Positions 1-8,800 of a DNA stretch of 64,000 bases are shown piece by piece. The translations under genes were made by a program, and so were the position numbers. The notes under the pieces are model-generated. The model did no database searches. It was not told where the DNA came from and saw nothing but the letters and a program-made list of their open reading frames with translations. The stretch comes from Fischerella thermalis PCC 7521 (GTDB lineage Bacteria > Cyanobacteriota > Cyanobacteriia > Cyanobacteriales > Nostocaceae). Within the stretch, counting starts at the first letter, position 1; each line of letters opens with the position of its first letter. The DNA is taken from assembly GCF_000317225.1 (NCBI RefSeq), contig NZ_AJLL01000023.1, positions 1 to 64,000 of the forward strand, given 5' to 3'.

Positions 1-73
1 GAACACCGATGAAGCCATAACCTTTAATTACATCAGTGACTGTGCGATCGCCTTGGTTAATCAGCACAGCCAT
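1..73 (-). CDS. possible N-terminus of a CDS cut by the window edge
   Basis: On the minus strand an ATG at 73 opens a frame that stays open for 24 codons to the window edge, starting MAVLINQGDRTV. It contains an in-frame GCGATCGC octamer. No clear ribosome binding site precedes it and too little is visible to name a family. It would lie downstream of, and co-directional with, the transglutaminase-fold gene 40 bp away. It may be chance. Confidence 0.35.
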   Translation of the reverse strand, partial: MAVLINQGDRTVTDVIKGYGFIGV

Positions 74-112
74 TGTATAAATTACACCATGAACTAGCCA
101 GTCTTAACCAAA

Positions 113-2467
113 TTAAGTTAACTTTAATTTTTTGGTAGTCTTTTTCATTTCTTGCCATTTTTGTTGCAGTCTCTGCACATCATGATTATGACCACCATAA
201 CGCCAACTGACATAGGCTTGGGAGATTTCCTCTATCACCTTAGCCGTTGCTGTCGCATGATATTGGTATAAAATTGTTGCATACTCTAGCGGTGTTTGGG
301 CTGGGTGTTTCACTAAACCTTGTTCACTTGTCCAACGCAACATTTGCCGATATAGACGTTCCATTGGTGGTAATTTCCTCAAAGCGTAGTGATAGCGCCA
401 CTCCCGCCATCTATCCCAGCCTAACCAACTTAAGAAAGCTGCTGTTGTGGCAAAAATTAAGCCAGTGAAAACACCCAGCCATCCTTGGTAAAATAGCGAC
501 AAAAACCAAGAAAAAGCTTTGCTAGCCCAGGTGAATATAGCCCCAAATACATAATTCAGCAAACCTGTTACAGGAGAGGGTAGCCAGCCTGCAACCCAAT
601 TCCAAAATTGACGCAAAGTGTTGAAAGTCTGCTCATCTTCTACTGAAGGAGGAATTAGGGGGTGGTTGGGAATCGGGTCAAACGCAAACCAGCCATATTT
701 GGGAAAATACACCTCTGTCATTGCATAGGCGTCGGTGTTGCGGACGATGTACATCCCCGTAAAAGGATTAAACTCTCCCGGCGCAAACCCCGCTACCAAG
801 CGTGCGGGAATGCCAATGGAACGTAGCATTACCGTTAAGACTGTAGAGAAATGGTCTGGATAGCCGCCTTTATGTTTGAATAAAAAAGCTTCTACTAAGT
901 CTTCGTTTTCACTCAAATAAGGTAAATCGAGGGGATTTTCCGGGACTTTATAGTTTTGTTTGAGATACTGAGCTAGGTAAAGAGCTTTTTCGTAAGTAGA
1001 GTCTAGTGATTTATTTGATTGTGCGACTCTTTGTTGGTTGTAGTTAGCCAGAATGTCTTCCGTAAGTTTACGTACTTTGGCGGCGGTTTCCGGTGGGATT
1101 TGCAGGTAGTAATTTTTAATACTTTGTGGATATTTATTGGAAGTTTTGCCTAACAAAGTCCGATCGCGATAGGGAACTTGGGAAATGACTGTGTAGGTCA
1201 TACCTTCTGATAATCCTACAGGCGATCGCAATCCGTCTTCTTGATCCACAGCCAGCATGGGTGTCGGGAAGTAAATTTCTTTGGGAAATGCCATTGCTGG
1301 AATCAGGTTTGGCAAATCAGACACCACTGTATAAGTCTGGATAATTTCTTTAGTTTGAACTGCACTGATTGGCGGGTCAAGAAAAATTTGGTAAGACCAA
1401 GGTGATCGCTGTAAGCGTTTAACTTGATCATTGCGAGAAACTTCCCAGCCTTTACCTGTGTAGCGGTCAAAAGCCAACACTCGCCAGAAACCTGCTGCTT
1501 GCGATCGCACCCGCATGACTATTTTGGGTGTCATCTCTCCCCGCAGGTTTTGGTTGATTTGGCTATTAAAACCATAATAAAAGCTATTATCTACTTTCCC
1601 CGGTTGACCGGTTTGGCTGCTGCTGGTACCACTGCTACCATTAGCTTGATTGTTAGGATTACCTTGGCGGACATAGCCAGGGTTAATAATATTACGTCCT
1701 GTAAATTCGCCTTTCGTCTCAATTGGAGAACTGACCGGAAACATCCGCAATTGATATCCTGGTAGGCGGGGTAAAAGGGCAAAGATTACCAGCCCTAGCC
1801 CTACTATCATCACAAAATTAAATATTAAAAATTTTAAATTAAAAACAGAGGAATTCCCCTGTGTAGAGGAATTCCTCAAAATTTGTTCATTCTGAGTATT
1901 TAATTGCTCTAATCCAAGTCGGGAACGGTAATCTACTACTAAAGTGGGCAGGGCGATCGCTAAAAATAACAGTAATATTGGCGCAAATGCCAGAGTTTGA
2001 CTCAGTGTTGCTGCCACACCCAGCAGAATCAATCCAATGAGAATTGAGTAACTCAAGTCTTTCCGACGAGGGAGATCAAAGCAATGCAGTACCTGAAGTT
2101 GGATTAATAGTTCTGCTAAAGTCAGTCGTGTATCGTTCAATTCTCCTAACAATCGCCCTAGGAAAGCACCTAGTGCTACTAACATTCCTATGGCAATACA
2201 GAATTTAACTGGGATATTGCGATCGCGGCGACGATAATAACTCCAAATTGCACCTAATATCGACAGTGGTACTGCCCAGAAACTAGACCAAGTTTCAGCG
2301 GCAATATCCGTCGCTACAATGCCCACAATTACCAACGCTAGCACTAGCACCCGCAAGGTAATTGAATCTTCCACTTCTGCTGTTACAGGGGACTGGAGCA
2401 TATTTTGCCGCCAGTCATGGCCCAAAGGTAGACGCCAAAGCCAATTCATCCTGGAAAAGTTAAACAT
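113..2467 (-). CDS. TgpA-like transglutaminase-fold membrane protein, catalytic residues replaced
   Basis: This 784-residue protein has the architecture of bacterial TgpA proteins: a block of hydrophobic segments in roughly residues 40-240 (DUF3488-like), an extracytoplasmic region with a transglutaminase-like core at about 500-600, another membrane segment near 640-690, and a C-terminal cytoplasmic DUF4129-like tail. Active transglutaminases have Cys, His and Asp in motifs like GYCxxFA, AHAWVE and DPT. Here the matching segments read GGYPDHFST (about residue 535), DAYAMTE (about 580) and FDPIP (about 594), so Cys and His are both absent while Asp remains. I infer a binding or scaffolding role at the cell envelope rather than crosslinking or peptidase activity. 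It lies after patU on the same strand but behind a hairpin terminator, so it probably has its own promoter. Confidence 0.85.
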   Translation of the reverse strand: MFNFSRMNWLWRLPLGHDWRQNMLQSPVTAEVEDSITLRVLVLALVIVGIVATDIAAETWSSFWAVPLSILGAIWSYYRRRDRNIPVKFCIAIGMLVALGAFLGRLLGELNDTRLTLAELLIQLQVLHCFDLPRRKDLSYSILIGLILLGVAATLSQTLAFAPILLLFLAIALPTLVVDYRSRLGLEQLNTQNEQILRNSSTQGNSSVFNLKFLIFNFVMIVGLGLVIFALLPRLPGYQLRMFPVSSPIETKGEFTGRNIINPGYVRQGNPNNQANGSSGTSSSQTGQPGKVDNSFYYGFNSQINQNLRGEMTPKIVMRVRSQAAGFWRVLAFDRYTGKGWEVSRNDQVKRLQRSPWSYQIFLDPPISAVQTKEIIQTYTVVSDLPNLIPAMAFPKEIYFPTPMLAVDQEDGLRSPVGLSEGMTYTVISQVPYRDRTLLGKTSNKYPQSIKNYYLQIPPETAAKVRKLTEDILANYNQQRVAQSNKSLDSTYEKALYLAQYLKQNYKVPENPLDLPYLSENEDLVEAFLFKHKGGYPDHFSTVLTVMLRSIGIPARLVAGFAPGEFNPFTGMYIVRNTDAYAMTEVYFPKYGWFAFDPIPNHPLIPPSVEDEQTFNTLRQFWNWVAGWLPSPVTGLLNYVFGAIFTWASKAFSWFLSLFYQGWLGVFTGLIFATTAAFLSWLGWDRWREWRYHYALRKLPPMERLYRQMLRWTSEQGLVKHPAQTPLEYATILYQYHATATAKVIEEISQAYVSWRYGGHNHDVQRLQQKWQEMKKTTKKLKLT

Positions 2468-2530
2468 TTCGATCTAAAAAGCAGCGGATGGGTACAAAAG
2501 CAAAGCGATAATAGTAGACGCTACTGACGC

Positions 2531-2562
2531 AAAACGAGCGAGGTCAACTTTTACCTCTCTCG
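2531..2562 (-). terminator. probable rho-independent terminator after patU
   Basis: The minus strand reads CGAGAGAGG, a loop, CCTCGCTCG and then TTTT. This gives a nine-pair stem with one mismatch and a short T tract, 150 bp downstream of patU and upstream of the transglutaminase-fold gene. Confidence 0.55.
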
Positions 2563-2709
2563 TATTACAAATCTCCTCACTGTAGCTGCCTGTAGACGCC
2601 CTAATAACCGCTTTTTAAAAAATGGGAACTCTTGCAAAACCAGGATGATATTCATTTCATAACAAAGGCTATTATCAAGTTTCAGTGCTAGCGATCGCTA
2701 ACTATTGAG

Positions 2710-3690
2710 TTATTTTGTGGGAATAATTACAAACAACAAAGGCTGCTGGTCTATTTCTTTCAACTCAACCATTAAGGTATAAGCCTCATCTAGTTGAGTA
2801 CAGCATAATTCCACACTCAAACAACCTGGGCTAGAAGACTCTGCCCTTGCTTGGGAACCACTACCTTGAAGTTTGACAACCCCTTTCGAGGGTAAATCTC
2901 CTCGAATCAGCAATTTCGGCACTGGGCCTTGAGATTGGTATTCTACTCTCAAATTGAGAACACCCACACTAGTTAGCCATTGCCTTTCTAACACTGGGTT
3001 TGTAGTAGAAATTGGCAATGTCAAGCTTTCTAACAGTTGTTGAGCTGCTAGCAACGACACCAGCATCTGTTGCTGTGGTTGTAAATCTGAATAATCGCTA
3101 TCCAGATTCGGCATAGGATTTAGGGTATCTCCATACCGGAGGTTGGCTCTTAGCTGGATTGTCCCTGCTAAGTCGTTTAAGAGTTGAGATTCATTAGGGA
3201 AAAAGCTTTCCACTGCTTGGACTAATTTTGCCCCTAATGGTAAAGAAGATGTTATCAGTGCTTGACATCTGTCAAGCAATTGCCGGAAAATATTCTCCGG
3301 CAGAAGTGTCGGTAAATTCAGTTTGGACTGGTGGGCCACCCACGCCCAGCTAGGAACTAGCTCCATCACTGGTTCATCCACATACTCGGGATAATCTAGT
3401 ATTTGTGTTTCCCAAGGAAATAGCGGAGGCTGGTCTTCAACTTCGACTTTTAACCGACGTTTAAGTACGGCTTGGAAACGTTCTTGCACAGTTGGAATTT
3501 CTCCCAATAAAGATGTTTGGGGCTTCCATCCCTCTTGTTCGCCACTGGTAAATTCTGTGGTTGTTAGCAAAGGTTTGTCTGCCCCGTTGATGTCCTTACA
3601 TTTAACTTGCGTATACTTTCTGGAACTGACAGGATCTGTCAATAACCAAGAGAGTAAATTTTTTTGTAAGGTTTCTGAGTCACTATTCAT
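2710..3690 (-). CDS. patU: PatU-like heterocyst patterning protein
   Basis: This 326-residue soluble protein directly follows hetZ and overlaps its end by 8 bp, so the two are almost certainly co-transcribed and translationally coupled. The ATG at 3690 is preferred over a GTG at 3702. The position matches patU in Nostoc punctiforme, and patU5/patU3, its split form, in Anabaena PCC 7120. Those genes take part with hetZ in heterocyst commitment and spacing. The N-terminal half is acidic and Pro/Trp-rich (FPWETQILDYPEY). The C-terminal half is strand-rich with LNLRVEY- and LLIRGDLP-type segments. No catalytic motif or membrane segment is visible. The name rests on gene order and recollection of the family, and the ORF is a single unsplit one. 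Confidence 0.75.
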   Translation of the reverse strand: MNSDSETLQKNLLSWLLTDPVSSRKYTQVKCKDINGADKPLLTTTEFTSGEQEGWKPQTSLLGEIPTVQERFQAVLKRRLKVEVEDQPPLFPWETQILDYPEYVDEPVMELVPSWAWVAHQSKLNLPTLLPENIFRQLLDRCQALITSSLPLGAKLVQAVESFFPNESQLLNDLAGTIQLRANLRYGDTLNPMPNLDSDYSDLQPQQQMLVSLLAAQQLLESLTLPISTTNPVLERQWLTSVGVLNLRVEYQSQGPVPKLLIRGDLPSKGVVKLQGSGSQARAESSSPGCLSVELCCTQLDEAYTLMVELKEIDQQPLLFVIIPTK

Positions 3691-4870
3691 GAGTAGAAGC
3701 ACTTGATCCGGACACTAGGGAGTTACGAATCTCCCAGGCTTGTTCAAGAATTTTAAACCAACGCTTCTGAAGTTGTGCCATTGATAAACCCAAAGTTTTA
3801 GCTATTTTTTCATCGGTTTGTCCCTGCTGCTTCAGTTCTAATAAAGAGCGTTGCTTTTCGTCAAGCTTTTCGGTATAAGCTTGCCATTGTTGAGGAGTTA
3901 AACCTAAGTTAGTTTGCAAATCCGCTTCTAACCACTCGTGAACTAACTCCCAACGATGCAACAAAGCAAACCGAATTAAATGATACTTGAATCGTTGCTG
4001 CAAGTAATCCCTCTGACGGGGGGTTAAGCCCAAAATTGACTCGATTTCTTGAGCGGACAAATCTTGGAGGCGCAAAGCAAAGTAATCAGCACAATCAGTT
4101 TGTTGGCGTTCTTCTAAATAATTCATTAATTCCGTAACCACAACTGATCGCAGGGTATCTTCTTGGGGCTCTGGCTCAGTCTGTGTAGCCATTGCGCTTC
4201 GCAATTGTTGTACTGCTGGATCTTCCCAAGAACCTTCGGCTTCACCACTACCTTCCGCTGCTTGTTCTATATCTACACAAGTTTCTGGAGGTTGCTGTTG
4301 CGAGAAAGTTTGTGCCCGTAGGATGATCAATTGTTGCTGACGTCCTGGAAGGGGAATGCGTCGCTTGCCGTAGCGTTCCGTAAATGCCATGTACTCTGCT
4401 AATTCCAGCAGTGTACGTGGACGGTAAGTTGGTTCTAACTGATTTTCTCGCCGGAAAGCGTTTAAAGCCTCCAAGTAAAAACTTTGGAGAAAATCTTCAA
4501 TAACAGTTAGTCGTCCTTGATAACTCAATTGCCTTTGTGGCGGATTGATGTAGCGGTAGATGATCGCACTCAAGGTACTATGTAATTCAACCCTGCCGCG
4601 ATTTGAACCCAATTGGTAGTATCTCAGGCACTGTTGCAGGCGATGCTTGGCTAGGGTCATTGCCGAATTTTCTACAGAACCGGAAGCCTGAATACGTTTA
4701 CTTTCATTGCAAATCCGGTAGACCTCGGCAGCAATTCGCATTGCTACGTCACGGCAATTCTGGTCGCAAGCTTTAGTTGACTGCTGAAGTTCTTGGAAAA
4801 GGAATGGAAATATCGCCTCCACGCCGATAGAAAATTCTCCCTGAATAGTTGTGGTTGCGGCTAATTTCAT
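3683..4870 (-). CDS. hetZ: HetZ, heterocyst differentiation regulator
   Basis: HetZ is a DNA-binding-type regulator required early in heterocyst differentiation, in the HetR pathway with HetP and PatU. From the ATG at 4870 the product is 395 residues and begins MKLAATTTIQGEF, close to the about 400 residues I recall for Anabaena HetZ. The frame is open 59 codons further upstream, but that extension looks like non-coding DNA. The C-terminal third has helix-turn-helix-like segments (LGLTPRQRDYLQQRF, and QTDEKIAKTLGLSMAQLQKRW), which resemble sigma-factor region-4 packing. The middle carries a low-complexity acidic stretch. It is followed by overlapping patU and is divergent from a conserved 157-residue gene. 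Its HetR-responsive promoter probably lies inside that gene (see 5315-5343). Confidence 0.88.
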   Translation of the reverse strand: MKLAATTTIQGEFSIGVEAIFPFLFQELQQSTKACDQNCRDVAMRIAAEVYRICNESKRIQASGSVENSAMTLAKHRLQQCLRYYQLGSNRGRVELHSTLSAIIYRYINPPQRQLSYQGRLTVIEDFLQSFYLEALNAFRRENQLEPTYRPRTLLELAEYMAFTERYGKRRIPLPGRQQQLIILRAQTFSQQQPPETCVDIEQAAEGSGEAEGSWEDPAVQQLRSAMATQTEPEPQEDTLRSVVVTELMNYLEERQQTDCADYFALRLQDLSAQEIESILGLTPRQRDYLQQRFKYHLIRFALLHRWELVHEWLEADLQTNLGLTPQQWQAYTEKLDEKQRSLLELKQQGQTDEKIAKTLGLSMAQLQKRWFKILEQAWEIRNSLVSGSSASTHE

Positions 4871-5074
4871 AAGTTTCGTGTCTAAACTGACCCTAACAAA
4901 CTTGTTGACAACCTGTATGACTGCGGGTATTGGGAGGGGTTTTACGTATAAGCTAAACCCAAGGCAGTTTTGCCTTGAGAATGCGGCTGATTTTATGATT
5001 CCCGATTTTTGTTTGATTGTTTGCACAGCCCTTGAAGTTATAGCCAATACTCGATAAGCCGTTTACAGGTAATT

Positions 5075-5548
5075 ATGGACTTAAAAGCACAAATCCAATC
5101 GCTGATTGATAATGCACCCCAAGATGGTATAACACCGACACTGGTTGCAGCAATTGCCCCCGCCCTTAGTGCGATCGCTCATAAGTTAAGCCATTCCCAA
5201 TACTATATTCTCCAAAACTTGGATGAGGAATTGGTCTTAACTACATTAAGCAACCGTGGAAATCCACAAGAAGAAAAGCAGGTAATTTATGCTTTTCCTA
5301 CCTTACAGGATATTCCTAGATCTTATAGTGCTGGGCTTGACCCTCAAGTAATAGCTGCCCCCATACCTGTCACCCATATATTGTTCCAGCTACTGGCACT
5401 AGAACCCGTAGATAGTATAGTCTTTTTTGACACGGCTAGCACCAACACAAATGGAATTGAAGTCAAACGAACTGATTTGCAGCATTTAGTCCAACAGCAG
5501 CTGCAACAAAACCAACCAAAGAATCAAGTTCCACCAGATATTGCTTGA
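5075..5548 (+). CDS. conserved cyanobacterial protein of unknown function next to hetZ
   Basis: This 157-residue soluble protein is divergent from hetZ and convergent with sds. The N-terminal half looks helical (SLIDNAPQDGITPTLVAAIAPAL). A likely alpha/beta part follows, with FPTLQDIP and VTHILFQLLALEPVDSIVFFD, and the tail is Gln-rich. No catalytic motif, signal peptide or membrane segment is seen. A gene of this kind occupies the same place beside hetZ in Anabaena as I recall it. The putative hetZ promoter lies within its coding sequence, which could help explain why the arrangement is kept. I do not recognise its function. Confidence 0.75.
   Translation: MDLKAQIQSLIDNAPQDGITPTLVAAIAPALSAIAHKLSHSQYYILQNLDEELVLTTLSNRGNPQEEKQVIYAFPTLQDIPRSYSAGLDPQVIAAPIPVTHILFQLLALEPVDSIVFFDTASTNTNGIEVKRTDLQHLVQQQLQQNQPKNQVPPDIA
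5315..5343 (-). promoter_or_regulatory. candidate HetR-binding promoter of hetZ
   Basis: The minus strand reads GGGTCAAGCCC at 5343-5333, an exact match to the GGG-N5-CCC core reported for HetR sites. It is preceded by GA, giving GAGGGTC as in the hetP/hetZ sites of Anabaena. Six bases further on is TATAAG (5327-5322), a good -10 element, so the GGG...CCC site covers the -35 region. A start near 5315 gives a leader of about 445 nt before the hetZ ATG. I recall the HetR-dependent hetZ transcript of Anabaena starting a little over 400 nt upstream. The site lies within the coding region of the divergent gene. Confidence 0.6.
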
Positions 5549-5623
5549 GGGAACTAGAAAGTTTAGATTTTGGATTTCAATCTAAAATCCAAAATCTAAA
5601 ATCCAAAATTCTTTCTAATTCCC
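5549..5623. terminator. long shared hairpin between convergent genes
   Basis: A 16-bp perfect inverted repeat (TTTAGATTTTGGATTT at 5562-5577 against 5585-5600) is nested inside AGAAAG/CTTTCT and GGGAA/TTCCC arms. It fills the 80-bp gap between the convergent 157-residue gene and sds, and probably ends transcription from both sides. The core is built from the AAATCTAAAATCC repeat common in cyanobacterial spacers; similar units recur near 36465-36490. Confidence 0.65.
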
Positions 5624-5628
5624 GATCC

Positions 5629-6600
<972 letters not shown>

Positions 6601-7532
6601 GGATTGGCGGACTTTGGCTTAGGTTACGAAAGTTTACATATCCTATACTCATTTTAAGATAACCCAGAATTAGCGCAAAGGTTTTCTCAGGAAGTTCCTA
6701 ATTTTGGGGACAATAAAATAAAATATACTTGTACTAGTTTCAGAAAAATCAACATTTTATTGATAAATTTAATACAGTTATAGTTGCGTATATATTCACT
6801 AAATGCGGTAAACACGTAACTTCGTTAACAAAAAATTTATCTCTACTATATAAAATCTTTAAGTAAATGCGAAAAAAACTACAAAACACTACTGAGAAAT
6901 CGCCTATAAACTATTACACATAAATTATTTCTTATATAAAGAAAAATTTCTGAAATCTTTTGTGCAATAGTTTAGAAAATTTTTGAATAAGCATAAAACT
7001 TACCTGAAAAAGTCAGGGCTATTGTGTTACGCTAAAATCTAGGGATTTTAAAATTTTCAGATGTTCACCACAGCAAGGTAAATAGCCTTTAGGTAAATTT
7101 GCTTAATATGTTGTGAATGAACACGAAATAATCGCAGGTCAAGCCAAAAAATTCATTTTTGTGCTTACACCTGTGATGAGCGAACCTCTAGGTTAGGAGC
7201 TGTGGATTTCCTTTAGAGGAAGCAGAGTGGTTTACACATCTTCGACGCTGTTTTTGTGTCGGCGTCGCTCCTAGCAATTTAAGGTACGCATTCAAGACAG
7301 CAGACTGGGTAGACTGCTGAAACAGTAGTTAAATTTCTCTTAGATTATTTAACTGCTGTGGTAAGTATGGTCTGCGAAAAAATCGTAATAAACACAATCT
7401 ATTAATTCGGAAGGACAAAAGTTCTCCCGCTAGTCTCGTATGCAATATCTAAGCCGCCAGTAATTTGTGTGGCTCAATTCTTGCTAATTTTACTCAATTT
7501 ATATTTCTTTGGCAAAGGCACTGGTAGGAAAA
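6601..7532. other. long AT-rich gene-free region upstream of sds
   Basis: No supported gene was found here. The part next to sds is AT-rich and should hold its leftward promoter. The right-hand part holds a structured segment (7181-7359, listed separately) and the promoter or leader of the small membrane-protein gene at 7533. Confidence 0.6.
7181..7359 (+). other. structured intergenic segment, possible small RNA or leader
   Basis: Several stems can be drawn. CCTCTA (7185) pairs with TAGAGG (7214). GACGC (7244) pairs with GCGTC (7262). AGGAGC (7195) could pair with GCTCCT (7267), competing with or enclosing the others. CAGCAG (7298) pairs with CTGCTG (7314). A 13-pair stem joins 7322-7334 and 7347-7359 over a 12-nt loop. 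The segment is less AT-rich than its surroundings. It does not match 6S RNA, tmRNA, or any riboswitch I can recall with confidence. Strand is a guess from the downstream small gene. Confidence 0.4.
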
Positions 7533-7730
7533 ATGATTTATGGGAAGATGCCTATGATGATCTTCATATTAGCTTCTGGATACTTGTTCACCATCTACTT
7601 GCTATTGGCACTAGCAAAGCGAACAGGCAATAAAACAACATCTAACAATACTGCTTTAACTCATACAGGAAATTATACACAGGAGGTATCGGTAACACCA
7701 AATGTCACTGAAGCCAGTAGTGTACGTTAG
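7533..7730 (+). CDS. small single-span membrane protein, unknown function
   Basis: The ATG at 7533 is preceded by TAGGA and starts a 65-residue protein with one strong hydrophobic segment (about residues 8-30, IFILASGYLFTIYLLLALA), then KR and a Thr/Asn-rich polar tail. The positive residues after the segment suggest a cytoplasmic tail. An in-frame TTG at 7509 is a less likely start. It is convergent with murI. No family is recognised. A small single-span protein amid septal-wall and heterocyst genes is suggestive, but nothing more can be claimed. Confidence 0.5.
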   Translation: MIYGKMPMMIFILASGYLFTIYLLLALAKRTGNKTTSNNTALTHTGNYTQEVSVTPNVTEASSVR

Positions 7731-7820
7731 TTAATGGTCAATTGTCAATTGTCATTGGTCATTTGTTCTTTGTAATGAGTACTAATTATTAATCCATGCC
7801 CAATGACCAATGACCAATGG
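7731..7820. repeat. STRR-type tandem repeats (CAATGAC family)
   Basis: The gap between the convergent small gene and murI is almost wholly degenerate heptamers: TGGTCAA/TTGTCAA on the left and the inverted CCAATGAC units on the right. It can fold into a hairpin and may double as a bidirectional terminator. This is the short tandemly repeated class known from heterocystous cyanobacteria. Confidence 0.75.
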
Positions 7821-8681
7821 CTAATTACTAGAAACTGCTGTATTAGATAAGCATACGACCTCGGCCATAGGAGTAAAACCTAACCATTGCGCGGATGACT
7901 CAGCAAATTGTTGCGGACAACCACTCACAATAAAGCGGGTTGGCAAAGCTGGATAGGTGTTTTTAAGACCTAGTAAGTCTAACTCTTTTGCACAAGCAGC
8001 TACAACATGTACAGCCGGATCAATCAGTTTCACAGAAGTTGAAAGGAGCGATCGCAATACTGGTGCTAGGTGGGGATAATGGGTACAGCCATAAACAAGA
8101 GTATCTATTTGCTGTTGTACTAAAGGCTCTAGATAGGAACGTGCCACTTCAACTGTGTAGGGGTCATGAATGCGATTTTGCTCTATTAGCGGCACAAATT
8201 CCGGGCAACTAACCTGCCAAACCTGGACATCGGGATTTATTTCAATAATAGCACGCTTGTAAGCATTGCTCTTAGCAGTTGCGGGAGTAGCAATTACACC
8301 TATGCGCTTTCCTTGCTGCACTGCTGCCCTTGCCCCTGGTAGAATTAGCCCTAGAATTGGCATAGGAAATTCCTCGCGTACTATCTCTAGTGCCAAGGCA
8401 GAACTCGTGTTGCAAGCCATAATCACCATTTTCACCTGTTGCTGTTGCATCCAGGTGAGTATTTCTCGGACAAACTGGAGAATTTCTGCTTGAGAACGAA
8501 TCCCATAGGGAAGTCTAGCTGTATCGCCAAAATAAATAATTGATTCATTTGGGAGTTGGCGATAGAGTTGTCGCAGTACCGTCAGTCCACCCACACCACT
8601 ATCAAAAATACCAATTGGCGCACGCTGGGGTTCTTGGGAGAAATCGTATAGATTGCCTTCAAACTGAGAAGATGAAATCAC
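7821..8681 (-). CDS. murI: glutamate racemase
   Basis: This cofactor-independent enzyme interconverts L- and D-glutamate, supplying D-Glu for peptidoglycan. Two alpha/beta domains of the Asp/Glu racemase fold are visible. Signatures are IGIFDSGVGGLTV near residues 23-35, FGDTARLPYG near 51-60, the catalytic MACNTSSA with Cys90, and VYGCTHYP with Cys199. At 286 residues it is normal length and intact. It lies 119 bp downstream of an amidase gene on the same strand, so peptidoglycan synthesis and septal wall remodelling genes are neighbours here. Confidence 0.97.
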   Translation of the reverse strand: MISSSQFEGNLYDFSQEPQRAPIGIFDSGVGGLTVLRQLYRQLPNESIIYFGDTARLPYGIRSQAEILQFVREILTWMQQQQVKMVIMACNTSSALALEIVREEFPMPILGLILPGARAAVQQGKRIGVIATPATAKSNAYKRAIIEINPDVQVWQVSCPEFVPLIEQNRIHDPYTVEVARSYLEPLVQQQIDTLVYGCTHYPHLAPVLRSLLSTSVKLIDPAVHVVAACAKELDLLGLKNTYPALPTRFIVSGCPQQFAESSAQWLGFTPMAEVVCLSNTAVSSN

Positions 8682-8800
8682 AGGCAGAATTTGATGTCAG
8701 TATTGCGATATTTTAAGATACAGGATTTTGTAACGATTTGTTCATGGTTGATTGTTGGTAGTGGTTAGCTACAACACCCAAACAACAATTAACTACACTT

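Noticed and set aside
3683-5047. 454-residue form of HetZ
   Set aside because: The extra 59 N-terminal codons do not resemble the family, which begins near MKLAATTT and is about 400 residues long.
7020-7380. Structured segment as 6S RNA, tmRNA or a c-di-AMP (ydaO-type) riboswitch
   Set aside because: The single GGTTAGGAGC string is reminiscent of ydaO, but the rest of the conserved core is not visible, and neither the 6S open-bubble architecture nor a tmRNA tag or acceptor end can be found.
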